A stretch of 64,000 nucleotides of DNA from Mytilus trossulus (GCF_036588685.1 NC_086378.1:36805578-36869577); one strand, 5' to 3'. Positions 21,241-33,925 are shown, numbered from the stretch's first letter. Notes: generated from the letters alone by a model not told the origin. A program made the numbers and translations.

Positions 21241-22700
21241 CAAGAACATATCCGTGGTAATCGATGAAACAGTCAAAGTTATAACATTTGAATAACTTTA
21301 CCATCAGATTCAGGTAGACTTAAAACATTAATCAGGGAAATCGTATAAGAAACTTAAACCCTGGAATATCGTTTTAACAAGAAGACATACACTCCAAATG
21401 CCTGGGGTGTCGTTTTAACTGGGAAACAATCACTTCATATATAGATTTTACTGGAATGTTGCTCAATAGAATGTTTAAAATGGGAAAATTTAAATCATTT
21501 CTTGTGTCGTTAATTTCAGTTAAAAACCGACCCTCATTGTCAGCTTCTTATCTTGAAACTGAAATGGATTGGCTGAGAGACAGTTTTGTTTCTCATATGA
21601 TTTTTTAAACATTCGGTCACGACGTGGCTTTCCTACCTTACTGTACGGTATGGCTTTTGTTTACTTTATGAAGGTTATATACCTTGACCTTTGTTGCTTA
21701 AACCTACGTGTTAGGTATCCCATTGGCATTCATATCTCCTTATTTTCATTTTAACTATGTAGTATCAATATTTGAGAAAGATTGAACCTGAGAAGTATTT
21801 TTCTACATTCGATTTTGAAATGAACTCATCTTCTAACCACTGCATGCACAAGTATAAAAGTCTACAAGTAGTTAAAATATCATGTATTTCTTTCATATAC
21901 AAAGCAATTTTATTAGAATATTATAAAAACATAGCATATAAATATTGCATTAAATATGAACAGAAATGTGCAAAACACATATGATAATTTTTTGAATGTA
22001 TATTATGTCATTGACAAATCCTTTTAATAAACAATATATTGACTGTAATATTCAAAATTTAGAAGTTTTACACATGTTTCTTCCATTTCAATATTCCAAG
22101 AGAACACACTTATATAATATAATGTATGTCACAGTTGTATGTCATAGAGGACAAAACATTTAGTATTGGCTAGCTTAATTAATTTAGAATCAAATTATTA
22201 TTTTTTTTCAAATACAAATTAACTTAACTTTTGTTGATTTATCAAAAATTCAGAAAAAAATATATTCTGGACTTATTACAATGTACTTGTAAAAAATCTG
22301 TATAATTTAAAACAAGGTGCATACTTGTAGTTGATTTATTTACTATATGCGTTTAGATTTATCTATTTTAATAGCAATAGTGATAAAGGGTGCTTTGAAG
22401 AAGTGTATTTTAATTACAAATTCACAATCTGAATCAGTGAAGTCCGAACGACCTTGTGTTAAGTTTGTGAGTGAATGTCGCGTTTGTACGTGTATACTAG
22501 TATTCATACTCGTGACTTGACAAAGAGGTGGATATATATGTTAACTTTTTCATGACGCATACCAATGAAATAAGACTAAACATGCCTTGAAGACTATGAA
22601 TACACAGATTTTGTTTTTGATTTGACTATACAAATATTGAAAAATTTTCTTCTATGTTACACCACTAATTCTTTTCTTTATTTAAAAAAAACAATTATCG
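21241..22700. other. Non-coding stretch
   Basis: AT-rich with no recognised gene. Part of 22.7-23.0 kb is probably the 3' UTR of the zinc-finger gene. Confidence 0.35.
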
Positions 22701-23020
22701 ATTAAGACGAAAAAATGTATACCAGTTGTTTATTTGTAAAAAAAAGTAGAAGAGGAGAAAAGATACTTAAGGAGTATTCAAAGTCATAAGCCGAACACAA
22801 AATGAAAAAGTCGCAGTAAAAATAAAATTAAAAAAAAAAAACAATAGTACACAAAACACAACAGAAAACTTTGACGGAGTAACATAATATGGTAGTATGA
22901 TAAATATTCGAAATAAAAGCGATGCGTTTATACATGAAGCAGAGACATATATACACATATATTACGTATATGTTTGAGGTTACAGAAACCAAATTTCTTT
23001 TACGAAAGTTGCTGAAAATC

Positions 23021-24015
23021 TTATATCAAACGACACACTTCTAGCATATGCTTGTGAAGATAACGTTTTTGAGCAAAAGCACGTCCACATTTCTGGCAGG
23101 TGAAGTTCTTTGTTGTAACACTGTGTATAAGCATGTGCGATCGAAGATTCGACTTGTCAGCAAATGCTTTATCACATCCTTCAGCAGGACAGGGAAACGG
23201 TCTTTCACCGGTATGCGTGCGCATATGTCCTTTCAAGAGCCAGGAACGAGTGAAAATCTTTCCACATACTCCACATCGATTTCGTTGTTTCGTATGAGAG
23301 CGAACATGCGCTTGGTACGCTGAATATATGGTAAAACTTCGTTCACAGTCTTCGCATTTAAACGAAATTTGTGTTTCACTTTTCAATTGTAACGCGAAAA
23401 GTTTATCAGTTTCGTTATGGCTACTAATGTCTGGTCCGCCAATTGTAGAAAACGAGACACCCAAAAACTTCGATTCTAAATTTTGACTGCTATCAACAAT
23501 TAGATCAGAACTATTGTCACTGAAGTTTTGATTTTCGTCAGTCAAGCGAATATCGCTTACGCTATCACACAAGGAGTCACTTTCCCCTTGTGAATTTTTA
23601 TTATCATCTTCCTCTGATCCGTAAAATACGTTATCATCCACTCCTTCAAACACTTCATCTTCTGATTCCGATTCTGATTCGTAGTCGTCATCGTATGAGT
23701 CCCCTCCGCTTGAAGTTGACGCACTATTTGACCGATAGAAATACCCATCATCACCTAAATACTCCAGCGTTTCCTTTGGGTTCACTCCGGCGAGTTCTAA
23801 TTCTGGAACCCTCAAAGCGAGAGCAAATCTGGTTACAAAAGACAGATAGCTCAGAGATTTGTATTTGATTATTGGGTATTTCTTGGCTACGGCATTTTCC
23901 TTTCTCTGTCTAGGCAGCTGCGGTTGTTGCTTTGCTGCTACTCCCAGACCTCGAAGAGCAGGGATTTTCTTGATGGACAAACCAGACCTTGTTGTCATAA
24001 CATATGGGTCGTGCT
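23021..24015 (-). CDS. Snail/Scratch-like C2H2 zinc-finger protein, last coding exon
   Basis: The exon begins after a TTTTACTTTAG acceptor with two bases completing a split codon, and encodes 330 further residues to a TAA stop. It opens with a basic segment, then has an acidic Ser/Asp/Glu tract about 100-160 residues in, and ends with four zinc fingers in the last 113 residues. Finger 1 is CEDC...HVRSH. Finger 2 is CGVCGKIFTRSWLLKGHMRT, matching the Snail-family 'R-x-W-L-L-x-G-H' finger. Finger 3 has four residues between its cysteines and contains KAFADKSNLRSHM. Finger 4 is C2HC (CQKC...HKHMLEVC), as in the last finger of Snail and Scratch. Known members bind E-boxes and repress through an N-terminal SNAG motif, which must lie in an upstream exon. 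Orthology to snail or scratch is not settled, because the region before the fingers is unlike either. Confidence 0.85.
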
Positions 24016-24264
24016 CTAAAGTAAAAATATAAATAAATAACATTTCAAATTTAATCATTGAAAAACAAGTTCTGTAGATTTATATTTTCAGTGCAATAAT
24101 AATTTTGAAACTATATTGATGTTATTTTTAAAAAAATGCAGGTTTCAACTTTCCATATCCATTTGGAAATTTGAACTAGGTTGTTAGCTTGTAACTTTTG
24201 GGAAACATCATAAGAATACCGGTATGACAGACGGTGGTTCAGTGACATTTGTTTTTCGTTCATT

Positions 24265-24475
24265 TTTTGTACATAAATAAGGCTTTTAGTTTTCCCATTT
24301 GAATTGTTTTACATTGTCATTTCGGGGCCTTTTATATCAAACTATGCATTATCGGCTTTTGCTTATTGTTGAAGGCCGTAAGGTGACGTTTAAAAGTTAA
24401 TTTCGGTGTCATTTTGGTCTCTTGTGGAGAGCTCAGTGTCTCATTGGCATTCATACCACATGTTCTTTTTTTTGT
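24265..24475 (-). repeat. Family A dispersed repeat, reverse copy
   Basis: Carries TTACATTGTCATTTCGGGGC, TTGTTGAAGGCCGTAAGGTG and CATTGGCATTCATACCACAT. It lies in the presumed intron upstream of the zinc-finger exon. Confidence 0.85.
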
Positions 24476-24679
24476 AAAACATTTAGTGACTTGAGAATTT
24501 CAGAAAAGGTATCAAAAGTCATAGGTAATTTGGGACAGGATAATTGTTTTTCTAGCCCGGCTCCTCCTTTTTTACACAAAAAAAAATCCTTTTTTTTTGT
24601 TTGTTTGTTCTCTATTAATTTTAATGACACTTGAATAATTTTAGCGCTTTTCTGTATATTATGAACATTCATTAAAGGG

Positions 24680-25000
24680 GGGCGGGGCGGGGCAGAGGCG
24701 GATTTAGGAGTTGCTTATATAGGGAATCACTGAAGCATGACCGGAGTGGGCCCCTCTTAGGCAGTCAACGAGCACCTGCGTATGAACATTTCTGGATCCG
24801 CTACTGCGGAGGGGCCCTGATCCCAATATCCTGGGCTTAAAAACATGAAATCCCGAGGTTCTGAATTTATTATACAAATTAAATATCTCGACATGCCGAA
24901 ATCCGAAAAAAGAAATCCCGGATCCCGAAATGGTCAATCCTGAAATTTCGATCTTAAAAACACCTGTTCCAGACGTCCCGAAAGTGTATTTTCTTTTAAC
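24680..25000. repeat. CCCGGATCCCGAAA-type dispersed repeat
   Basis: Contains GGGGCGGGGCGGGGC at the left, GGGCCCTGATCCCAATATCC, a GAAATCCCGGATCCCGAAAT block, and a CCAGACGTCCCGAAAG end. The GC-rich block is unlike its surroundings and resembles a common mussel repeat. Confidence 0.6.
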
Positions 25001-26190
25001 AGTAAATTCTCAGTTTAATAATTGATCCACAGCGGTCATTGATATATTGTTCAGACCCTCTCTATTGAATAAACCCTGTGACTGCCGTGGATAGTAAACT
25101 TGAAAATGATACCAGACAGAAAATACACTTTATTCGTAGTATATGTATTTGTTTCAAAGTATACAGAAAAACGCAAACCGGAAGTCTAATCTGACTTAAA
25201 ATTTCGCCCAATGACGGAAACATATCCGGACGTCTTTTTTCTCGTTTTTCATCCAAAATAACTCAATCTGAATAATCATATGAATGGATGACAAATGCGA
25301 TTATGCACTGTACCCAAAGGACGCAAAGGCATGATGATTAATGTATTGCGGAAAGAAGAGAAGCGACACCCAAAATGAGGTCTTCTCGTTTAATAGTATA
25401 GATACCATCTGAAGACTGTCAGTTGACCTAATATATCACGTGCCAATGTGTGTTGCATGCACTATTTAGCACTACTTTAGTAGAACAAGACATGAGAGCA
25501 CGATTTTGTTCTTGTCTTTTACACTGCCTTTTTGTTTGATATATATGTGTTTGTTATTTTCTAAACGCAGTTTTTTATAGACGTGTTGCCTGTGATACTT
25601 GTAAACTCATACCATAACTTTTTATCCAGATTTTTTAAATTGAAAAAATAAAAAAATATATTAAGAATGAGTGAAAATCTCATTTTATAGAAAATGTAGT
25701 CCTTATGATATCCCTACAGATCAGAGACTGTGAAAATCTCCCACTATACTATGAGTGTTCTTCTTTATGAATGATATTAGCATACTTTCGATTGGATAGA
25801 TTTTACTATTTTAGCGATTTTGAGTACAAGTAATGGATCTTATCATACCTTCTCCATTCAGAAAGTTTACAAATATTGCCTTCAATTCACAGCTTGATAT
25901 CTTTATCTAAGAATTTTGTATTCTATACAGCTGAATCCAAATTTCGTAAAGATTTAGCCAAGACATAGAGGATAACAGATCGCCAAACATGTAGTTTGGA
26001 AAGAAGGCAACGTTCTATATGTGCCTGTCCCAAGTCAGCTGGAGCCTGTTATCGTCAGAAGTTTTCATAGGTTCTTGTCCGTCATATTGGTTTTCGAAAA
26101 TTGTTCTGTAATATATTAGTACGTACTACTACGTTTTCTCAATTGAATTTTCACATTTTTCACGTGGACACATTAAAATGTAGCCGACTA
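25001..26190. other. Non-coding stretch
   Basis: No gene recognised. 26020-26060 has a family A-like GTGCCTGTCCCAAGTCAGCT word. Confidence 0.4.
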
Positions 26191-26194
26191 TTCG

Positions 26195-26420
26195 CTATGG
26201 GCTTTTTTTTTTTGGTTGGGAAAAAAATATGTGTTTGCTATTACATCTTTGAAAAAAATAGGGTAGGTACAATGTTAATAGGGATATTTTTTTATTTTAC
26301 CTTTTTTTTTACCTTAAGCCTATGGAAGGGACATTATGACTTTAAAAAACTTAAGAGTAAACTATTTTTTAGCTTAAATTGGAAACACACATCTTTTTTT
26401 ATTTGGCCTTGCCTATAATT
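26195..26420 (+). repeat. Dispersed repeat, paired with 30290-30500
   Basis: Shares with 30290-30500 the order AATAGGGTAGGT(A), a T-run, a short (A/G)GCCTATGG(A/G) block, CACACAT, TTTTTATTTGGCC. It is a degenerate two-member repeat; the 105-codon frame is not a gene. Confidence 0.5.
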
Positions 26421-26599
26421 TATTAATTCCATCTACTTCATTTGTACTTTTGTGGATAGTTGGCTTGTTATTAATCATACGAAATAACGCATCTCAATTA
26501 TTTTTATTGTCATTTATTTTTATGTAAACACACATTTGCATTAGAGAATGTTTTCTAACCCCTTCGTACATTTATTGATAACATATATTGTATCATAGA

Positions 26600-27065
26600 T
26601 CAAATGTATTCGTTCAGTGTATGTTCACTTGTGTAAATATGACATTTAATTGAGTTGAGCCATTTCAATTGATATTTTATTATGTGTCTTTCTATTTTGT
26701 GATGTTACACTATTGTTTTCAGATAAGGGTGAAGGTTGGTAACTGTTAAAATCCACTGCTATTTTTTGCACCTGTCCTAAGTCAGGAATCTGATGTTCAG
26801 TAGTTGTCGTTTGTTGATGTGGTTCATAAGTGTTTCTCGTTTTTTTATATACTAGTAGATCATAAGACCTTTGGTTTTTCCCGTTTGAATGAATTTACAG
26901 TTGTCAATTGTGAGGCCCTTTATAGCTTGCTGTTCGATGTGAGCAAAGTCTCCGTGTTGAAGGCCGTACTTTGACCTATAATGGTTTACTTTTATAAATT
27001 ATGTCAATTTATGACTTCGGTGGATAGTTTTTATTGGCACTCATATACATCTTCTTATATCTATA
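26600..27065 (-). repeat. Family A dispersed repeat, long reverse copy
   Basis: One of the longest copies here. It runs from GTGTATGTTCACTTGTGTAA through the GATGTTACACTATTG block, CCTAAGTCAGGAATCTGATG, GGCCCTTTATAGCTTGCTGT, TGAAGGCCGTACTTTGACCT to CACTCATATACATCTTCTTA. Confidence 0.88.
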
Positions 27066-27705
27066 TAGAACTTCTAGCTCCTCTCATTCAAAGTAATACG
27101 TTCAATAGTAAATCATTGACAAGGAAAAGATAAAGGTCCCGTTCATACCACAAGGCATTACACTTTCTCTTGGAGACAAATCTTTGCTTGTTAATCTCAA
27201 AGTCATTCCCCATTTTTTTCTCTAAATATTTGATGAAAAGTCTGACAGTATAAATACTGAGTATTAGTAATACTAATAGTATCAAATCATGCCAAAATAG
27301 CCTGTTTTAAAGGTTTGCCTGTACTCATATATTCGCAAACACCTCTAAAGCACTTATTCTATTAATAATGACGCCCTCGAAGGCTATTTCAAATTTTACT
27401 TTGATGCATAATTTACAGGGCACCTGCTTTAAAGAACATGAGTTATCTTCCCTTGAAACAAATAAATAGACAACGCAGTTAATTCATATTCAACGAAGCG
27501 ATAACTTAGAATGAATGGGGGTTTTCTTTGAATAGAAACACGCTGGATCAACGCAAAAACAAGAAAATTATTTGAAAGGAACATTGGGGGACAGTTGAAA
27601 GTTCAAAAACATATTTGAGTTTCAACCGTTACGGACACGTACGAATTTACGTCATACGATCAACAGTTTTTCAACTAATTTGACGTTAACAATGTGTTTT
27701 CATAC

Positions 27706-27769
27706 CCGTATTGCTTTTGTATTTTCCTGTTCTGTATCCTCGAATACCATTTAAGTAACATTTTGGCAT
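27706..27769 (-). CDS. Candidate first coding exon with SNAG-like start
   Basis: On the minus strand an ATG opens MPKCYLNGIRGY and runs 21 codons plus one base to an ACGG|GTATGA donor. That phase matches the zinc-finger exon at 24015 exactly. The MP-basic-x-aromatic-L pattern resembles a SNAG repressor motif (MPRSFLV in known members), though positions 7 onward do not match well. It lies about 100 bases from a promoter-like block. Other exons could lie between, so the join is a hypothesis. Confidence 0.3.
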
Positions 27770-27834
27770 GATTAAAATAATATAGCCCAGTTTGAACTAA
27801 TTAACTGTAACCGGATGTTATCCGTTGACGTTGT

Positions 27835-27960
27835 TTACAATGGCGACGTCTGCACACAACACACAACTTGGCGTGAATGACGTCAGTTGCTAGGTAACCA
27901 CCACTAGCTATAACGTTAATTTAAGCGCGCACCTTGCAATGACATTCAACCAATGAAATT
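27835..27960 (-). promoter_or_regulatory. Promoter-like block with CRE, X-box and CCAAT motifs
   Basis: A dense cluster: an AATGGCGAC YY1-like word, TGACGTCA (27878-27885), GTTGCTAGGTAACC (27886-27899, an RFX X-box-like inverted repeat), a GCGCGC stretch and CCAAT (27950-27954). It is more CpG-rich than its surroundings. It could drive the minus-strand zinc-finger gene, or be bidirectional. Confidence 0.5.
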
Positions 27961-30000
27961 GTTCCTATCTGAACTATCAAACATCGACATCTTGATATAT
28001 TCTGTTGTTTCATCATGTTTTTATTTATTTATGACTTTACGCACGGTTCTCAGTAAGTTAATGAAAACGATGAACGACGTCCCCAGGCGAAAAAAGGGGG
28101 GTTATGTTACGTCCAAATAATGATGACTTCTTGAAGAGCTAGTTTATGTTTTGCTAGTATAACGCCTTACTTATTATAAATGAGTAGTATGGGTAAGCTA
28201 CAGTGACTTGTTACTATTTGTCATTTGATTAGGGATTTTTATTTTTGAATTTTCCTCGGAGTTCAGTATTCTTGTGATTTTATTTTTTACTATCTATGTC
28301 AACTATGTATGGGAACCCCTATGTGTTCTTAATGATGTATTAGTTATTCCCATGGATAGTCCGACAACCAGTATTAAGTTGGTAACACATCCCTGTAAAT
28401 GAACCGTTGGAAAGGGTCAACCTTTCAAGACTAACGATACGTGTATATATTAAGCCGGGTCAAATTAAGATGCAATATATCAAAATAACATTTTTAAAAT
28501 TCAAAAGTATCAGGAATTGATGATTGGATAATTTTTTAGATCATGTCAAAACCACAGTCGTATCAAAATATATAAGATATTTTTTTTAAATTATATGTAC
28601 ATATATATATACACCACTAAAGAGACATCAATTGGCGAAATCCGGATATGGTGTAAAAAATTTAGCACCTCAAGTTGTGGTTTACCATCTTATCTGCAAG
28701 TTTATTGGTTTCAACTTAGACTTAGTATTAAATTAGTATAGAAATCCATTTTGTTACACCTTGTGATCAATTTGTTTGGCAATCGTTAATAGCAGTTAGA
28801 AGGGTTTAAGAACATCAGTTGTTCGACCTGTTAGTCAAATGCGTTTTGTTTTAATATAGCTTTTCACTCTTTTGATCTTTTGAAAAATGTTGTTTGTGCT
28901 ATATTTAGATCCCCTCTACAACGAAATTTGTTTTACATGCACACGTATAAAAATTGCGATTTCATCCAACGCAATCATAGGTTTGCACGTTGTTTTCAAT
29001 TGAGACTTGTATGTATATAAATATATCTGCGTGAAATAGCGTAAACAAGATAGCTATATTGTTTTGTTTTTTTCAAAACTATCATTTATAATATGGTCTT
29101 TCGTAAGACAAAGGTTTGTACTATAGTTCGGGGAAAATGGACGTCACACTTAACTCTGAAACAATAAAATGAACCAAAATTTAAAAAAAAAATGTTTGAA
29201 GTTGTTCTCCATGGAGTTGTTGTTTCATCAACCCCTCCAAAGTTAATACACACATATTTATTATAATGTATAGATTTGTTTTTAAAGAGTATAAGAATAT
29301 GGCAGATATTATTTCAAAGAATATAACTGTAAAAATTTGTATTGATAAAAAGGTTATTCAAATTCCAATCCATTTCTTTATAGTTATAAATTTTCAACTT
29401 TTGCATGTAATTTCAAATGAATTTTGATTTATTGATTGAAATTTGCTTAATGTCCAGTAGCACATATCTCATATTTAAGTCGGATGTAATTTACTTAAAG
29501 GTATACATTTGATGATAGTTCATTCTACTACTTATCCATTATAAGATTGTTGACATTATAAAGATTTTATTTGTGTTTAGCCTACTATATGAATGTATTT
29601 TTAATAGAATATGTTGGCAGATAAACATCGACAAAGTCGTCCACTACACAAAACTAAGAAAAAAACATTTTGTTTAGGTTAAAGCATCTCGTGACTATCA
29701 AAAATGTTATGATTTGGGAACTGCCACCATTTTTTTATCATTAAAAGTAATAAACGAAAACAGATTTATAGCTAGCATTCTCAAAGGTCAACGTTCGCCA
29801 TAGCAATGCAAACTGCACGCTCTTACAACGTGGGCAATGCTGAAAATAAAAATAACAAGGCATAGAGTTGACCGTCATTAGCCTTGAATACATCCTTTAT
29901 GCAATCACTTTGTTATGGACACCGAAAAATGACCACAAGTGGTTATATCTTATGAAATCCATGATAAGGATTCACATGTCCTAACAGCTGATTTATTTAA
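27961..30000. other. Intergenic stretch upstream of lipocalin 1
   Basis: AT-rich. A fragment around 28215-28300 (TTGTCATTTGATTAGGGATT and TCCTCGGAGTTCAG) recurs at about 36815-36890, so it is a dispersed repeat piece. No gene recognised. Confidence 0.4.
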
Positions 30001-30047
30001 GCTATTAATACGACCCTGATTTCGATGTTCTAATAGTTTCGATCAAA

Positions 30048-33000
30048 ATGTTGTCCCTTGCTGGTTGTATCCTCTCTGTGATTGTAGGTTGTTCTTATGC
30101 CCAAGTGTTTGGTACAGGGAAATGTCCTACTGTTACAGTAAAATCAGGATTCGATATAAATCAAGTAAGTGGATTTTTTTTCCAAATTTCCTTTTTGTTC
30201 TACTTTATTTTAATTTCTTTTATTTGCACCTGTACTATGTTTACAAAATCTTGCATTTCTGTATGATATGTCTGTCTGTCTAAGGCAAAATAAAAAATAT
30301 CTTCTAAAAAATAGGGTAGGAAGGTAGGGAACTGTTTTTAATATACAATATTTTTTTAACATTGAGTCTATGGGAGAGAAATTCTGAGTTTTAACAGTGC
30401 TTATTAAGAAAACTTTAATGAATGCAATTGCATAGCTTAAAATATAGGGAAAGTAGGAAAATAAGAAACACACATTTTTTATTTGGCCCGAACTAAGACA
30501 TATCTGAAAAGCAGTTAGCTTATTTAGACGTGTTTATATTTAGGCTTGTAAACTTGTTCTATCCCGGAATATAATATGAAATTATATTTTATTATTAAAT
30601 TTTAGACGTATACCTTAAAAGCATATTATCTTTATAAACTGAATAACATGACAGTTGTATGGACAATTTTGTCATTCCGCAAATATATTTGGAAAACACC
30701 GTGTCTGTTATAATCTACATCGTACTCGTTCTGGAAATTGATAAAATAAATCACAACCAAAAGCTACCTTAATCTAAAAAGAATTTTGAAATAATAAAAT
30801 AATAAAATAATACAAGAAATAGAAATCCAACATGCAATATATATTGTGATATAAAATATATATATGTTTTCAAATATATACTAGACTAATCTGTGTAGAT
30901 TTTGCTCATTGTTGAAGGCTGCACTTCAAGTTGTAAACTTCTGTGTCATTTGGTCTGTGGTGGAGCGTTGTCTCATTGGCATTCATACAACATCTTATTT
31001 TTATATGCCCGTCAAAATTGTATGGTATACAAATGTCCGGCGTCCGGCTGTCCATCCGTTCGTCCGTCCGTCTGTCTGTTCGGCGTAAACATGTCGCACC
31101 GTAACTTGAGAACGACTTATCCAAATTTCATAAAATTTAATATTGTTGTTTCTTATTATTGTCAAACGATCTGTATACTTTTTGGTGAAATAAGATTACA
31201 TTTTTTTGAGTTACGCGACTTTGTAACTAAAACAGGGGTGTGTGTTTTTCACATGTCGCGCCGTATCTCAAAAACTATGTATGATTATTGCTTAAAACTT
31301 ATTTATATTAATTTAATGATCTGTTTACTTTTTGGTGATGATTACAAAATTAAAGAAATTGAGTTTTTTTTTGGTTAAAAAAGGGGGGATTCACATGTCG
31401 CGCCGTATCTTAAAAACGATTTATGGTTATTGCAAAAAACTTTTCACACTTCTTTGTTATATTAATCTTAAGATCTGTATACCCTTTGGTTTTGATTCAA
31501 AATTTAATTTTAGGGAAATTGAGTTGTTTGTTAAAAAAAGGGGAGGGATTCACATGTCGCGCCGTATCTAAAAAAAAAAACAATTTATGATGATTGCTTA
31601 AAACTTTACACACTTCTTTGTCATATTAATCTTAAGATCTGTATAATTTTTGGGTGATGATTCAAAATTTTATTTTAGAGTTATTGATTTTTTTGGTATA
31701 AAAGGGTTTTTTCACATGTCGCGCTGTATCTCAGAAAAATATTGATGATTATTGCACAAAACTTACACACAGGACGACGGGCGTATCATGCGCCTATGAC
31801 GCAGCTGCTTATTATGTACAGGCATAATACTTTTTTGGTGGTATGATATCATGTTGAATTAATATTGCAAATTATAACTTTTATTGGCTTTAATTGCTTT
31901 TATTTGTTTATTAAAGTAGTATAGACAAATGCGTCTAGGTATACAATTATATATCTGAAATCGACAGTGCTGGAAAAGATAGCCTTTTGAGTAATGTAGT
32001 GTTGAAACAACTTGAGAAATACAAATACTAAGACAGTATTATAATTAGAAGCCAATTGAGCATTAAGGGCTTCATGGTTTTACACTAATCACTTTTTGGG
32101 CCCTTTATAGCTTGCTTTCTTATGTAAGCCAAGGCTCCGTGTTGAAGACTGTACTTTATAAATAATGGTTTACTTTTAAAAAATGTGACTTGGATGAAGA
32201 GTTGTCTCATTGCAACTCATACCACATCTTTGTATATCTATTACTGAAATACATGTATTTCGATATTTTATATTCTTTAATAATATTTCAGTATCTTGGA
32301 GATTGGTATGAGATATATAAGTTCAAAGCTGGTTTTGAAAACGATCAAGTTTGTAATAAGGCAAATTACAAGCTGAAAGATAATGGTCACATTGATATAT
32401 TTAATTCTGGATTCGGACCGTGAGTATTTTTTATTTACCATTTCATTAGATTAGATTTAATAGGGTCACCATTACAGGAACTTAACGTTTTTTTTTTAAT
32501 AATTTTCTTGACTTCTTCGTAAAAATAAACTGAATTTATATGTTTGTGAGTTTTCATGGTTTTTGTATAGCAATCTTTAGAATTGTGAAAATGAGGTCCA
32601 TGTCAATCAATTGTTACATTACCATTTATAACTATGTTTTTTATGTTTATAATTGTAATTCTTCACTATCTGTATTATATATATGTTTGTGTTTTTACCA
32701 ATTTGGGTGTATTTTGCTTATTAATTATTCTTATTTATTGTTATCTCTGACTGAGGACATTTGGTCACAGGACTTACTCTAGTATATTGTTTTGAAGTTT
32801 CAAAATTGAATTGGTCATGGAAAAACATTAAAAAAAGTTAAACAATTGATTAAAAAAAACCAATTTAAATCAATGCAAAATAAAAGAAAGCATCTCCCCA
32901 TTTTTAGTTTGGTTTAAAATTGATTATCGTATTACCTACTCTTTACTTACTTTACAAATTCTGGCAGTAAATCTTTAAATAGCTTTAAATACTGTATTTT

Positions 33001-33910
33001 TCTGGTTTTTTTTTATTTACAGAGACGGAAAAACAACATCTGCAGAGGGCGACGCTTATATTCCTGATAAAAGTGATGCAGCAAGACTTAAACTTAGATT
33101 TGCCTCTGGTAAGTAAAACCGGAAACACATTTCCCAAAGTATTATAGTAAAAGGAAATAGAAAAATGGGACCAATAATGCCCTTTCGCTTATTGGACAAA
33201 ATATTAACTAGACTAAGTGCAAATTAAAAGTAATTAAAGATGTTTTATATTTTTTGCTAACGGTACCCAAAGAAGAAAAGAAGACCGTGACAACTAGGTT
33301 TCACATTTAACGAGTTAGCATGGCACTAAATAATTGTGACTCTTATATATGTGAGACACCAAAAAATTAAAATGTTTAAAAATCTATTCATAACTATATG
33401 AATTTCCTAACATAATATGCGTATTTTCTTGTGTAAAAAAGTGAGGGCGTCAATATGCCCTTCTTTCATACATTTATTTGAACGTAATGTTTTTTGTTTT
33501 TTTATCTGTATACATCAAACCAAACAAAAGTAAACATCATCGAAAGCATGTGTGTGTTGCTTGTGGTTATTTGTGTGCGTGCAAACAAGACGAGTAAGAG
33601 AGAGAAAATCGAAACATAACTAAATGATAAATATTCGGTTTTAACTCAATTGTGTGTTTATATCGTTTCAGCTGCCCCATATGGAGACTACTGGGTTTTA
33701 GACACAGATTATGAATCATATACTCTAATATTTTCGTGTACAGACCTTTTATTTGGAGCAACACATTTCGAGTTTGCTTGGATTTTAGCTAGAGAGAAGA
33801 CAATCAGTGATGATATAAAGAACAAACTCTTTAAACAAATGGCGGACTTCAAGATAAATACAAGCAACTTTATGAAATCAAATCAAACTTCTAAATATTG
33901 TACTAATTAA
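30048..33910 (+). CDS. Apolipoprotein D-like lipocalin, paralogue 1
   Basis: Coding exons 30048-30164, 32292-32419, 33023-33108 and 33672-33910 give 570 nt and 189 aa. Donors GTAAGT, GTGAGT, GTAAGT and AG acceptors join in phases 0, 2, 1. Residues 1-18 form a signal peptide ending SYA. GTGKCP, then YLGDWYEIYKF (the G-x-W lipocalin motif, residues 40-50), VLDTDYESYTLIFSC (the T-D-Y motif) and FEFAWILARE (third motif, an Arg after the helix) are the landmarks of the ApoD/lazarillo/BBP group. Cysteines 26, 60, 133 and 187 match the two ApoD disulfides. N173 and N181 are possible glycosylation sites. Known relatives are secreted carriers of small lipids or pigments; the ligand here cannot be read from sequence. 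The gene lies in tandem with paralogue 2. Confidence 0.93.
30290..30500 (+). repeat. Dispersed repeat in intron 1 of lipocalin 1
   Basis: Second member of the pair described at 26195-26420: AAAATAGGGTAGGAAGG, GTCTATGGGAGAGA, then CACACATTTTTTATTTGGCC. Confidence 0.5.
30893..31005 (-). repeat. Family A dispersed repeat, reverse fragment
   Basis: TTGCTCATTGTTGAAGGCTG through CATTGGCATTCATACAACAT, in intron 1 of lipocalin 1. Confidence 0.8.
31011..31820. repeat. Complex repeat with about five 155-bp internal units
   Basis: Starts TATGCCCGTCAAAATTGTAT with a CCGTCCGTCTGTCTG block. It then repeats a unit headed TCACATGTCGCGCCGTATCT near 31090, 31250, 31392, 31551 and 31713, each followed by ATTATTGC, AAAACTT, ATTAATTT or TTAATCTTAA and GATCTGTATACTTTTTGG. 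It ends GACGACGGGCGTATCATGCG. The frames of 158 and 79 codons inside it are not genes. Confidence 0.85.
32095..32260 (-). repeat. Family A dispersed repeat, reverse copy
   Basis: GGGCCCTTTATAGCTTGCTT through CAACTCATACCACATCTTTG, ending 30 bases before exon 2 of lipocalin 1. Confidence 0.85.
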
Positions 33911-33925
33911 ATGTTTGAATGTGTT

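Noticed and set aside
23048-23868. Plus-strand frames opposite the zinc-finger exon
   Set aside because: Antisense shadows of a clearly coding minus-strand exon.
30902-31571. Frames of 158 and 79 codons containing HMSRRI repeats
   Set aside because: They lie inside a dispersed repeat with 155-bp internal units in intron 1 of lipocalin 1, and the frame shifts between units.
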